A stretch of DNA of 19,469 nt from Dunaliella salina (GCA_002284615.2 MU069501.1:371595-391063), one strand, 5' to 3'; shown: positions 1 through 8,405, counted from the stretch's first letter. Program-made: numbers and translations. The notes: a model not told the origin generated them from the sequence alone.

Positions 1-64
<64 letters not shown>
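1..64. repeat. (CA)n microsatellite at the left edge
   Basis: An uninterrupted CA dinucleotide run fills the first 64 bases and is probably cut by the window or contig end. It mirrors the TG run at the other end of the window. Confidence 0.98.
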
Positions 65-65
<1 letters not shown>

Positions 66-67
<2 letters not shown>

Positions 68-229
68 GCATGCAAGTATGCTGCACACATGCATAACAGA
101 TTACAAGGTCACAAGGTTACAAGGAAGAAGCCGTCAGTCAAAACGCATAACCTGCTAGGCTGCAATTGAAGAAGGAAATTTAGCAAAGACGCACACAGGT
201 GCATGCAAGTATGCTGCACACATGCATAA
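66..229 (+). repeat. Direct repeat pair of 31 bp
   Basis: Positions 66-96 and 199-229 carry the same 31-base string, beginning GTGCATGCAAGTATG and ending ACATGCATAA, 133 bases apart. Both copies follow CA-rich sequence, so the pair looks like a local duplication at the edge of the CA repeat. It lies inside RPB7 intron or upstream non-coding sequence. Confidence 0.9.
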
Positions 230-420
230 GCAAGCAAATGCGAATGCACAACCCTTGTATTTCATGGTCAGAGCATATTGATACTGCTCACAACACGACT
301 AATTCAGGCTTCGTTTGCTGCAAAATGGCTCTTGTGTGTGCACATGACGTGACGGCAGCAGCACTGTTTGCCGACAGCCCCAACATTTGTTTTTCGGCCG
401 ATATCACATCCGATGGAGAC

Positions 421-474
421 CATGCCTGTGCATGTCAAGCCTTGACTCATGCCTGTGCATGTCAAGCCTTGATT
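421..474 (+). repeat. Two-copy 27 bp tandem duplication
   Basis: Units 421-447 and 448-474 differ by one base near the end (…CCTTGACT against …CCTTGATT). It lies in the RPB7 intron upstream of the first exon seen. The reading frames that cross it have no recognisable protein similarity. Confidence 0.93.
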
Positions 475-590
475 CGTCAGAAACATTGTATCACTTTGTA
501 TCCTCCCGTTGCATCTTCTTGTCTTCCATGCATTGCATTCCCATGCATTGTGTTCCTATGCATCATCCTATCTCCCTCACAGGCAGCTAC

Positions 591-739
591 AATGACCCAG
601 CTTAGCTTTACTCCCGCTTCCTTGTCTGGCATTGACCCAGCTTTGTTTCCTTCTTCCTTGCCTTGCATTGACCCAGCTTTACTACCTCTTCCTTGCCTGG
701 CATTGACCCAGCTTTGCTTCCTTCTTCCTTGCCTTGCAG
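591..739 (+). repeat. Tandem array of a branch-point/polypyrimidine unit at an intron end
   Basis: Four units of 35-39 bp start at about 591, 630, 666 and 701. Each begins A(T)TGACCCAGCTT and continues as a pyrimidine-rich stretch (TTCCTTCTTCCTTGCC). The last unit runs straight into TTGCAG, the 3' splice site of the RPB7 exon at 740. TTGAC fits the loose eukaryotic branch-point pattern YTNAY, so each unit looks like a spare copy of branch point plus pyrimidine tract. Only the last unit ends in a usable CAG. Confidence 0.85.
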
Positions 740-790
740 ATGGGGTTCTTTGCCGAAGCAGGACCTCTGCAAGTTTTTGTGTCAAACCAT
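740..790 (+). CDS. RPB7: RPB7 exon a (17 codons)
   Basis: It reads MGFFAEAGPLQVFVSNH, the conserved start of the RPB7 S1 domain. The acceptor is GCCTTGCAG and the donor is CAT|GTGAGT, with both ends in phase 0. The ATG at 740 is an internal methionine of the family and not the start codon. Confidence 0.93.
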
Positions 791-3700
791 GTGAGTGGGG
801 ACCACCATGGGGGGCAGGCAGGCGTGAGGGTGTGCCTCAAGCAAAGAACTTCGTGTTCCAGTTCACAAGGATATAAATCAAAAGGTGGACAAGCCAAAGT
901 AGATGGCAATTATTGAACTTGCCCTTGTAAATGCCTGGCATATTTGTAAATGATCTTTTGGATGCAATGATGCTAGAGGGCAAGGGCAGAGGATATGTCA
1001 GTGCTCAAATGTTGGCAGTTGTGGTCAAGTGTGGCGAGCTAGTGAGAGGTCCATAGATAATGGTGGCATGCTGTGTTTTGACAGAATTGGTGCAGCTGCA
1101 TTCAAACCTCAATGGCTTACTTGCTGGAACAGTCGACTCTGCAGTCCTTTGCTCAAGCTCTTGCGACCGAAAGTGCACTTGGTGCTGATGGGTTTGATTT
1201 TGCGAACTACATGTCCACCCTGAGCCTGTCTTTTCTCCGATGTCCACTAGTCCAATTGTGTGAGCAGCATGTCCTCTCGCCTCCTTTGCTGCATGCAGTT
1301 GATACCAGAGGACTTCGAATTTACGGCCACCGGGGATCCCTGCTACCAGGTGAGTGAGTGATATTTTCAGATAAATTAGCGAGTGGGTTTCCTGCTCAGA
1401 ATGTGTCATCATGGGGATGTTATCCCTAAAAAGTCCAATCTGAGATGTGGCTGCTTGGGTATGGACCTGCAAGAAGAAGAGACACTGACAGGCACTTGCT
1501 TACAATTCTGATTCATTTCAATTTCTACCCTGAAAATCAATTGCCCATGGGATTACCTGTGCAGGATAGAAAGTCACGCAGAAGTGGACAACTTATTCAC
1601 AAATACACATGTTTTTGTCGTGCACCCATCATGTATGGGCTGAAACCATTGCCAGTCCTCGTTTGTTGCAAAATGTAGCGCTAGAGCTTGCTTACAGGCT
1701 AGAGCTTCACTGGTTAAGATTGCAGCCCTTGCAATGCAAAATTAGCCAGGGTTTGGACCCTCCTTCTTGACCACCAAACCTTATACTTGCCACTACACCA
1801 TTGCACCAATTCGGGGATTTCAAGTGGTTTCGAGTCCCTCAATGCTTGTACTAGATAAACATCATTTCATAAATATGGAGTGTCAAGGCTTAGTGGTTAG
1901 TCAGGTACAGAATTTCAGCCATTTACCCTTGGGGAAATCCAGTACAGGGGTTGCCAGATAGGAAAGTTTATGACATCCTCCTTTCCTGTTTCTGAATTGC
2001 AGCATGTCAGCACAGTATATGCTAAGGTAGAACGAGAACTTAGACCTGTTCCTAAAATCAAGGAAAAATGTTCCGAACTGCAGGCAAGCCATATTTTGTC
2101 AGCCTGTAGCGCTTGTTAAAGTCCTCTGCCAAAATTTGACCTTCCGGCACCTCTTGAAAAATTTGTTACATGCCCCCCCACACCCCACTGTGACCGCCCA
2201 GGCACAATTTTTGCTTTATCCTGTACAGACTGCACCTAGGATGGAATGGGGAGGGATGGGTGTAGGGGAGCTGCTACTCCCTTCTAAGCCCTCTTGCCCA
2301 CCGGCAAACGCTCGTTTGCGCACTGTCAAACCTCGCAGTTTTTGGACATTTGGCAAACGAATGCTCGTTTTCACACTGTATCAAACAAGCAAACTGCCCA
2401 GCCCAGGTACATGCAGATTGCACACTGTCATGGGATGTGAGATTGGGTCCAAGGGTGCAGCAGTGAGCCTTGTTTGGGTGAAGTGAGGCCAGGAGAAAGA
2501 TCTGGGGTCCTCCAATTCTTTTATTTTGGGAGTAACAATATTTTTTGGAAGGGAGTCTTTGGAATCATTTGATCAAAAAGGAAAACAAAAATGAGCATGT
2601 TTGGCTGTGTATGGGCGTCCACCTCTTAAAAGTTCGAGAAGAATTTTGAGAACCCCACAAAGTGTCGCACCGTGTTTTTTTTTTGGTTATCCATTACATC
2701 TTTATCTTTTGCCCATAAAAGATTAGCTCTACCTATGTTTTTACAAGGAAAGCTCTGAGGACGTGTTCCAAATGTGTGAGGATAAGCTATGGCTTAGTGG
2801 TCTGCCTACCCATCTGGATGGACTCACACATCCTGGCCCAGCCAGGCCACCAGTTGAACCCATTCAACCTGCAATGGTGCTTGTCTTTCCTTACAAACCT
2901 CAAGCAAAATTTGACAAATTTCTCATTTCTCATGATATCGCCCTCTATTTTCTCATTTAAACACCATAGCGCACACAGGAGACTTGCTTTTTTGTGGTGC
3001 CTATTCAAGCATCAGAGATGATTGAATGAGATTTTTGTCTAGGTGTTTTCGTTTGGGTGCGTTCATTGGTTGAAGCATTTTGCCATTATAATGTTGGGAC
3101 GGGAAGGTGGATGATTGTTGGGACGGGAAGGCCTGGACAGTCTTGAAATGCCCAAACTCCCCACAAGGTCCCTGTTACTCTTCGCCAACCCCCCCCCCTC
3201 CGCAACCCCCTTCTGGTGTGTGGTTGTAATCTTCTTGTCTCTCATGGACATCCCATGAGCATCTCTTATGGACAGGCTGCTTCTCAACCCGAAGTTTGCT
3301 ATGTCCAGCTGACTCCAAGATTTAAATGGCACAGGTGTCGAATTTGAGAGGGCGCAAATAGCCCGAGTCTACCGCTCTGTCAACTTGTGCAGCTTCATGC
3401 AAGATGGACACCCTCTGCCCACTCATAGTTAACCTGCCTCGTTTTCCACGTATCAGCAAGAACCGGAGTGCCACTGCTCTTACATTCACAGCGCTATTTG
3501 GCCACAGTGCCATTCTCTGTGAGGTGCAAAGTTGCTACACCTCGACCCCTCAGGACAAATACCCCTGGATCTCCCATAGCTGCAGCACTGCTGGTTATTA
3601 TTGCATGATGACGCATGATCTGATGGTCACCAACAACTAGGGTTCGCACAAACATTATAGTTATGTATGACGTTATATTTATAACATAAGTATATAACCC

Positions 3701-6344
3701 GTATATTTGAGTTTGGATCTTGATATGTTATACGTTATAAAGTTATACGTTATATATAACGTTATATATAACGTTATATAACGTTATATAACGTCATATT
3801 CGAAGAAGTTCACACTGAAGTTTCACAATTTGTGGTTGCAACCCTTTGAGTTTCGTGACTGTGAGGTGCTCAGTCGAATTGATTAGGATGAGTGAATTTG
3901 GAAGTGGTGCTGAGGCAGGTTTGGGTGACGAGGGAGAGGTGGAGGATGAAGAAGAAGAGGCCAGGGAGGACAAGGAGAAATTTGAGGCGCAGGAAAGTGC
4001 AGCACAGCTTAGGCAGGCTAAGCTGAGCTCTATGTCCAGTGGTGGGAGAGTCCGCGCTGAGTATTGGGCATGGTTGAAGCCTGTGTTGATGAGGAAAGGC
4101 CCAGGCAAGCCTTTGCAGTGCAGGCTGGTGTGCAACAGGGGCAGGGAGGCAGTGTGTTGGAAGGTCCTGGCCAGTGACAACCCTGCCAAGTCTGCCAAGG
4201 ACCACTACACCGTGTGGATGCAAAGGCTTACATGGAAGCAGACCAAGCATCTCTGCGCGTTGAGCCTGGCAAGGAGCAGCAAGGGCAGCAGCAGCAGATG
4301 CTAGGCAAGCGCGCTTTCACAGGGAGCTTTGTATAAGGATGGTTTACGCGCTTGGCGCAAACTCTGACTTTCAGACACTCTTTTTTAATCACCATCTTAT
4401 TTTTTGCTCAAAGTAAATTGGGTTAACGTTCTCTACTCATTGAGAGCTGTCCAGTGATACCCTTGAAGTTGCGATTTGCTGAACTTGAAATCTGAGTATA
4501 TAACGCATATAACATTTATAACGTTATATAACGTTATAAAACGTGAAACCATTTCGCCACATAACGTTTGTACGAACCCTACCAACAACTAAAAAAGTAT
4601 GAAAGGAGTATGACTTTCACAGGCATGGCGTGCGAACCCTGGCCTTCTCTGTCTTCTCTCTGCAGCGCAAACAGCTACCAGGGTCAGGAACTGGTGATTC
4701 ATCAGGGGGTTGTGGACGCCTGCACTTCTTTTGCCAAGTTATGAATTGTCAGCTTCTTTCCTCTTTGCTAGGCAGCCTCTCACGGTCAGTGATTGTCACA
4801 GGCACGGCAGGACTGTCGGCTACATGCTGACCTGTTAGCTGACACCACCTTGGCTTTTGAGGTGCCCTTACCTTCCCCACTTCGCAACACCTACCTTGCT
4901 TCTCTATTCCCCAACACCTACCTTAATCCTTCTTGTCCTCCTTCTAGCGAGTGCTTCATGTCGAGCATGCCCTCTGCAAGCGCTTGATAATGAGCATGCT
5001 CTTGCCTCGAGCTGGTTTTCATAAGGCCAGGAAGTGGAAGGACGGCTTGTCCTGTTCATTCGCATTACCCATTAAAACCATGCGCGCAGCCATCTGATGG
5101 CTTCACCAAGATCCATTTTAAATTGCTGGTTTGAATGGCTCCATAATACCCGTCTGATGGTCCAACATCTCCCAGATCACGGTGCCCATTTGATCGTGCA
5201 TTCAGTCTTCTGATGTCTTCACCAAGATCGAGCTCAGATTACTGATTTGAATGGCTCCATATTGCCATATTACCCATCCGATAGCTCCAATAACGTCCAG
5301 TTCATGTTGCCCATTTGAATAGTGCATGCAGTCGTCCGTTAATTTCACCAAGATCCAGTTCAAATAACTGATTTGCATGGCTTCATATGAATCATCTGAT
5401 AGCTCCAACAGCGTCCAGTTCATATTGCCCATTTGAATCGTGCATGCAGTCGTCTGATGGCTTCACCAAGATCCAGGAGGGGAGCGAGGTGCGGCTGCGG
5501 ATTGTGGGCACAAAGATGGACCAAAGCGACATCGTGAGTATGTGGGCTGACCAGTGAAAGACAAGGCCCTTCTGCGCCTCTCCGGTTTTCCCAAAACTGT
5601 GTTAATGAAATCTAAAGGTGTTCAATCAAACCCGCATCTTTGGGATTCAGCCAGAATTCAACCAAGTAGATCATTGCATTTTCGGATCGCCCGGACACCT
5701 AGTTTGTCAACTTTACGGGTTTTTAATAATTTATATGAATGTTTCCGGGCCCCGCGCGGGCTGTCTTTCACTGGGGCTGACAAGTGCTTGTGAGAGGCAT
5801 GCATGAGATCACCTACAACACAGAACAATCCTTACATCCTTGACAGCATTGGCATGCTGGCTCTGCTCACATTGCTAGCACTGGGAACAATGCAGGCAGT
5901 ACAGACCATCCTTGCACTGGTTGCCATATGGCAAAGTGATGGTTTGCTGTTATGCTGAAGGCATGCTGCTGCTGTCCTGGCAGCTGAGATGCAACTGGAA
6001 CTGGCATGGCGCCATGTTGACACATGTCTTTTTGCTCCACTTGTCAAAGCTCAGTGTCAGATTTTCTACGGCGTGGGCCGCATCATTGCAGATAATTGCC
6101 AGCCAGTTGGCAATTTCTAGTAAATTGACTACCTAGTGCAATTCTTGCTTGTTCGTTCATCTTATAAGTTCCACGCTCCTCGATTTCCCGCACTTTTTGA
6201 AGCTGCCATGCTACTGTGTCTGGAAATGGGTCAACTATGCTTCCTACCGCTGATTCCCACCCGCATGTCCACACCACAATCTCGCAGTTCTGCATCGGAA
6301 CCATCAAGGATGACTACCTAGGAGTGCTGGGAGGACCTGTATAG
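740..6344 (+). CDS. RPB7: RNA polymerase II subunit RPB7, C-terminal half (four exons, 5' part outside window)
   Basis: RPB7 pairs with RPB4 to form the stalk of RNA polymerase II, which binds nascent RNA and helps initiation in the nucleus. The exons 740-790, 1299-1349, 5450-5533 and 6288-6344 are all phase 0 and join to 79 codons plus TAG. They read in order MGFFAEAGPLQVFVSNH, LIPEDFEFTATGDPCYQ, a 28-residue piece with EGSEVRLRIVGTKMDQSDI, and FCIGTIKDDYLGVLGGPV. This matches the S1/OB domain of RPB7 from about residue 95 to the C-terminus of a roughly 176-residue family. Donors are GTGAGT in all three complete introns and acceptors end in CAG. FAEAG and KDDYLGV resemble the plant version more than the animal one. 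Archaeal RpoE and the Pol I and Pol III homologues are less similar in these motifs. The N-terminal exons were sought in 1-739 and not found. Confidence 0.93.
791..1298 (+). other. RPB7 intron, 508 bp
   Basis: This GT-AG intron runs between the SNH and LIPEDF codons. The donor is GTGAGTGGGG and the acceptor is CTGCATGCAG. Short open frames occur on both strands but none resembles a known protein, and nothing else recognisable is present. Confidence 0.9.
1299..1349 (+). CDS. RPB7: RPB7 exon b (17 codons)
   Basis: It reads LIPEDFEFTATGDPCYQ and matches the (L/S)IP.(D/E)MEF…P.Y stretch of RPB7 that follows the S.H motif. It is phase 0 at both ends, with donor GTGAGTGAGTG. Confidence 0.93.
1690..1765 (+). 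other. tRNA-like A-box/B-box pair (possible SINE head or tRNA pseudogene)
   Basis: TAGAGCTTCACTGGTTAAGA near 1700 looks like a tRNA D-arm/A box. About 45 bases on, GGGTTTGGACCCT has the form of a T-arm/B box. The middle contains a short TTGCA…TGCAA pairing with a loop too long for a normal anticodon arm. It is therefore not a working tRNA; a tRNA-derived SINE remnant is the simplest reading. Confidence is low. Confidence 0.3.
2787..2865 (+). other. Second tRNA-like A-box/B-box pair
   Basis: GGCTTAGTGGTCTGCC near 2790 resembles a tRNA A box, and CCAGTTGAACCC near 2850 resembles a B box, at typical tRNA spacing. No full cloverleaf can be drawn by eye. A third A-box-like string (GGCTTAGTGGTTAGTC) lies near 1887 without a clear B box. 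Confidence 0.25.
3660..3800. repeat. Left subterminal palindrome array of the hAT element
   Basis: At least six overlapping copies of an AT-rich palindrome built on ACGTTATATAACGT lie here; 3730-3795 is almost nothing else. A smaller matching cluster is at 4496-4546 near the right end. These are candidate transposase-binding sites and could also form cruciforms. Confidence 0.85.
3891..4304 (+). CDS. BED-finger-like protein fragment inside the hAT element
   Basis: The frame is open from 3846. I chose the second methionine (3891, MSEFGSGAEAG) because the residues before it look non-coding; the other start would add 15 residues. The protein has about 30 acidic residues with few breaks (VEDEEEEAREDKEKFEAQE), then YWAWLKP, then CRLVC, then SAKDHY. 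An aromatic W, a C-x-C pair and a later H in this order recall the BED zinc finger that begins many hAT transposases. The spacing is Cx3C and the second histidine is absent, so the finger is degenerate or only distantly related. No hAT catalytic or dimerisation domain follows. It may be the first exon of a transposase or a remnant. It is confined between the element's inverted repeats. Confidence 0.5.
   Translation, partial: SEFGSGAEAGLGDEGEVEDEEEEAREDKEKFEAQESAAQLRQAKLSSMSSGGRVRAEYWAWLKPVLMRKGPGKPLQCRLVCNRGREAVCWKVLASDNPAKSAKDHYTVWMQRLTWKQTKHLCALSLARSSKGSSSRC
4496..4546. repeat. Right subterminal palindrome cluster of the hAT element
   Basis: Two to three copies of the same TATAACGTTATAA-type palindrome occur here as in the left array, next to the right inverted repeat. 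The uneven copy number between the two ends is common in hAT elements. Confidence 0.75.
5062..5477 (+). repeat. Tandem array that repeats an RPB7 3' splice site with the start of its exon
   Basis: Four units of 116-126 bp are present. Each has a shared intron tail (CCATTTGAATNGTGCATGCAG) followed by the first 27 bases of the exon, TCGTCTGATGGCTTCACCAAG plus ATCCAG. The AG dinucleotides are at 5088-5089, 5204-5205, 5330-5331 and 5448-5449. Only the last unit continues into the real exon (GAGGGGAGCGAG…). The three upstream copies keep the CAG and most of the exon head, then run into stop codons (TGA, TGA, TAA) within about 12-15 codons. Confidence 0.9.
5450..5533 (+). CDS. RPB7: RPB7 exon c (28 codons)
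   Basis: It starts SSDGFTKIQ and continues EGSEVRLRIVGTKMDQSDI, which is the strongly conserved late S1-domain stretch of RPB7 (…SDG..KIQ…E.RL.I.GT..D…I). It is 84 nt and phase 0 at both ends, with donor ATC|GTGAGT. The start at 5450 was chosen because it keeps the SDG..KIQ residues that plant RPB7 has; the upstream AG copies do not reach the real exon without a stop. Confidence 0.94.
5534..6287 (+). other. RPB7 intron, 754 bp
   Basis: This GT-AG intron runs from GTGAGTATG to CACAATCTCGCAG. It lacks the tandem acceptor array seen in two other introns of this gene. No coding or element signal was recognised. Confidence 0.9.
6288..6344 (+). CDS. RPB7: RPB7 last exon and stop
   Basis: It reads FCIGTIKDDYLGVLGGPV and then TAG at 6342-6344. 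FC(I/V)GTIKDD(Y/F)LG is the C-terminal signature of plant-type RPB7. The tail is two or three residues from the family's usual end, so the C-terminus is complete. Confidence 0.95.
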   Translation, partial: FCIGTIKDDYLGVLGGPV

Positions 6345-7225
6345 CACAAACATGGAGCTCGGGGAAGGCATCAGCTTGGGAGTGGTTTGGTTACTTGCAT
6401 TTATGAGAGAAGATCCAACATGCCCAGATCGGCTGTGCTCAGCTCCATCATTCCATTTTGGCAAGGAATACATTGACTAAATCATGCTAAGCTTCCTTCT
6501 CATCTGTGGGGTGCCCTGCCGTGGTGCAGCTTGCTCTATCAGTCAGGTGCCACAACCTATGCCAAATTTGGGTGATATACTGCCGGACACTTTCAAACCC
6601 ACTTCTGGGTAGGGAGGGTTGCTTCTTTAGGTCATTGGTCTTGTATGGCATGTTGGTGGCATCTGGATGTGGCTTAAGTGGAGCTCTGTGCATCAAAAAC
6701 ATGCATTTCTCTCATTTNGGCAGACCAGTGCATGTTTTAAGGCAATAGATGTTCCTCTATTAATATTTTAGTAATTAAGGAGCATCAGTTGTGCCCCATA
6801 CNTGCACTTCTTGGTCACCCCTGGGAATGGCCATTTTTTGAGGGACCCTGCTCAGGCCCAAACTGCAGCAGCGAGTGTTTGGGCAGCCTGCTGGTAATGT
6901 TGCAAGTGGTTTTGGGTTGTCGGGAGGACCCCTGATGCTCGTCGGATTTTCATCGCACAGACAGGCACGCATACCCAGGGAGGTCTGGCCAGGCCCCGAT
7001 AGGCCACCTCCGCGCCCGCTGTTTGTCCTGGCCGATGCCTGGGATTGTCATCATCAACACTGACGCCGCGGGCTGTGAAGATGGGTGCCTGGGAGGAGCT
7101 GCTGGGCTCCGCAAAGTTGCTGGAGCTATAAACTCTGGAAAGTTTGCTTGTGGGCACACATCCGAGGAAGCCAACGTACTTTTGATGATATTTCTCGCAA
7201 ACTTACGCAACCAGAATTCTGAATT
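6345..7225. other. RPB7 3' flank, no gene recognised
   Basis: No clear polyadenylation signal follows the stop: neither AATAAA nor the algal TGTAA occurs in the first few hundred bases. Two single undetermined bases are at 6718 and 6802. A GC-richer patch at about 6850-7130 has open frames on both strands. The minus-strand frame there (6852-7157) contains HLQHYQQAAQTLAAAVWA but matches nothing I can name. Confidence 0.5.
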
Positions 7226-7420
7226 TGATGCAGTGGTACGGCCACACCAATTAAGATGATGTGTAAAGTCACTTTGTTATTCCTGTTTGGATTTCTTGAG
7301 CTGCAGGTTTTGAGTCTGGTTATGGTGTGAGAATGTTGAGTCACTGCACGCTCTATAGTGATGGTATTGGTGGGCCCATGGCCATTGGGTTTTAAGTGCA
7401 GTTGCAAGTGTTGGGAGGGT
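7226..7420 (-). pseudogene. Non-LTR retroelement fragment G, internally deleted
   Basis: On the minus strand one frame reads LKPNGHGPTNTITIERA, which parallels the RNase H piece NPKGHGPTSTIIRAELTA of copy E. Soon after comes NNKVTLHIILIGVA, which parallels the far C-terminal NNRVTLHTILIGVA of copy E. In E these two stretches lie about 1.1 kb apart, so this copy has lost the zinc-knuckle and nuclease region between them. It is a dead fragment. Confidence 0.7.
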
Positions 7421-7544
7421 GGAGTAGTGTCTCTCCCGGGTCCTAGTTGGGTCAGTCTCGGGACTGTACCTTTTCATTGACAATGTGGAGGTAGGTTTAC
7501 AATGGGATATGAAGCCTTCAGCCATTCAGTCTAGCTGCTCAGCT

Positions 7545-8270
7545 TATGTAACATGTAGCCTGCAGAGTACAGAGGTGCATGGACTGCACTGAAAAGGACA
7601 TGAAGGGCACTGTCATCACACACAAGTTGACTTCAGATAGCAGATGAAAGAAAAATGACAGCACCAACTCTAAAAGCACGATGGAGTTTTCAGGAGAGTT
7701 CCAGGAGATTAAAAAGCTAGGGTTGTCCAAAAGCAGCATGCAACTGGAGAGTACAGAGGTGCATGGCAGGATACGAAGGTGAAGTCATGCCATCAGAGGT
7801 ACCACCATCATGGTATGATACGAACACCTTCCGATAGAAGTAAACTGGAATCTGAGGTAGTTGAGCCCATTCAGGTCCCCCTCATACTACGTGCATGAGC
7901 TCACGAGGTCCCGCCAGGCCCGGTCCTAGGGCGGCGATATGTTGGCATATCTTTCCAAAAGTTATTTGAAGACTGGCCGTGGAAGGTATTGCCGAGCAGC
8001 CTAACTATCAGTTTGAAGGCTTATCCTTCTTTAACTTGTAGTGCACAATTGCCACTGGTGGCAGTTGCCTGCAGGTCAGGCCCGACCCTATGACGGCATA
8101 TGTTTATGTAAGTCCTTTTAAATCCTTATAAGTCATAAGTCATAGTCACTTATAAGTCATATAAGTGGACACTTCATGGACACCAATGTAACTTTAAGGT
8201 AAGGTAACTTTAAAGGTTAGGTAAGCTAAAGGAGTCATTTATGACACATCCACCAGAAGTGCACGTCCAC
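7545..8270. other. Non-coding stretch, no gene seen
   Basis: I see no convincing coding region. An 18 bp string, GAGTACAGAGGTGCATGG, occurs twice (near 7565 and 7748), and the area 8110-8165 has several copies of TTATAAGTCATA-like words. At 8190-8230 there are short direct repeats of AGGTAA and ACTTTAA. These may be old element edges. Confidence 0.5.
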
Positions 8271-8277
8271 ATTGCTG

Positions 8278-8405
8278 GCGTGCGTCCAGATCCCCCCCCC
8301 CCTGCGTCCAAGCTGGACGCACCCTGGACGCAATTTACGTCCAAGATGTCTAACTGTGGAAGCGTGCGTCCAGAATGGAAAATACAAGCGTGCGTCCAGA
8401 TCCTT
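8278..8405. repeat. GGACGC/GCGTCC-rich repeat following a C run
   Basis: A run of C ends in TGCGTCCAAGCTGGACGC and continues CACCCTGGACGCAATTTACGTCCAAGATG. This is nearly the same as the left arm of the hairpin at 9119-9165, including the preceding C run. Three further GTGCGTCCAGA words surround it. It looks like a single-arm copy of that foldback element. Confidence 0.75.

Larger units (their letters stand above)
3630..4589. mobile_element. hAT-superfamily DNA transposon, short non-autonomous copy, with target duplication
   Basis: The element spans 3638-4581 (944 bp). Its ends are inverted repeats: TAGGGTTCGCACAAACATTAT at the left and, read inward on the other strand, TAGGGTTCGTACAAACGTTAT at the right, with two mismatches in 21. 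It is flanked by a perfect 8 bp direct repeat, CCAACAAC, at 3630-3637 and 4582-4589. An 8 bp target duplication with TAGGG-type ends is the hallmark of hAT transposons. Near both ends lie many copies of a GTTATATAACG-like palindrome, the kind of subterminal repeat that hAT transposases bind. An autonomous hAT copy is usually several kb, so this one lacks most of the transposase gene. It sits in an RPB7 intron, where it is spliced out with the intron. Confidence 0.92.
1350..5449 (+). other. RPB7 intron, 4.1 kb, with an inserted hAT element
   Basis: A very long intron spans the Y-Q and S-S-D codons, with donor GTGAGT and acceptor GTGCATGCAG. It holds tRNA-like box pairs near 1690-1765 and 2787-2865, a complete hAT-type element at 3638-4581, and a tandem array of its own 3' end at about 5062-5477. 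I see no host gene in 1770-2780, 2870-3630 or 4590-5060; the short open frames there match nothing I know. Confidence 0.88.

Noticed and set aside
1..739. Search for the upstream RPB7 exons (the SHS2 domain and the linker before MGFF)
   Set aside because: No stretch on the plus strand encodes anything like the conserved F.G.(V/I)…VNK segment, so these exons must be left of the window.
199..876. A 225-codon open frame on the plus strand
   Set aside because: It runs over the 27 bp duplication, the acceptor array and the RPB7 exon in the wrong frame. Its composition follows the repeats and it has no family motif.
1005..1472. A 155-codon minus-strand open frame and an 81-codon plus-strand frame
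   Set aside because: The plus-strand RPB7 exon at 1299-1349 lies inside and explains part of the openness. Neither frame shows a recognisable motif.
5062..5477. The 120 bp array as a CRISPR or centromere-type satellite
   Set aside because: The units are the intron end plus exon head of RPB7, directly adjoining the real exon, so a local duplication explains them.
6852..7157. A minus-strand gene in the GC-rich patch
   Set aside because: Both strands are open for similar lengths, no motif is recognised, and it lies next to retroelement fragment G. It was left as unexplained sequence.
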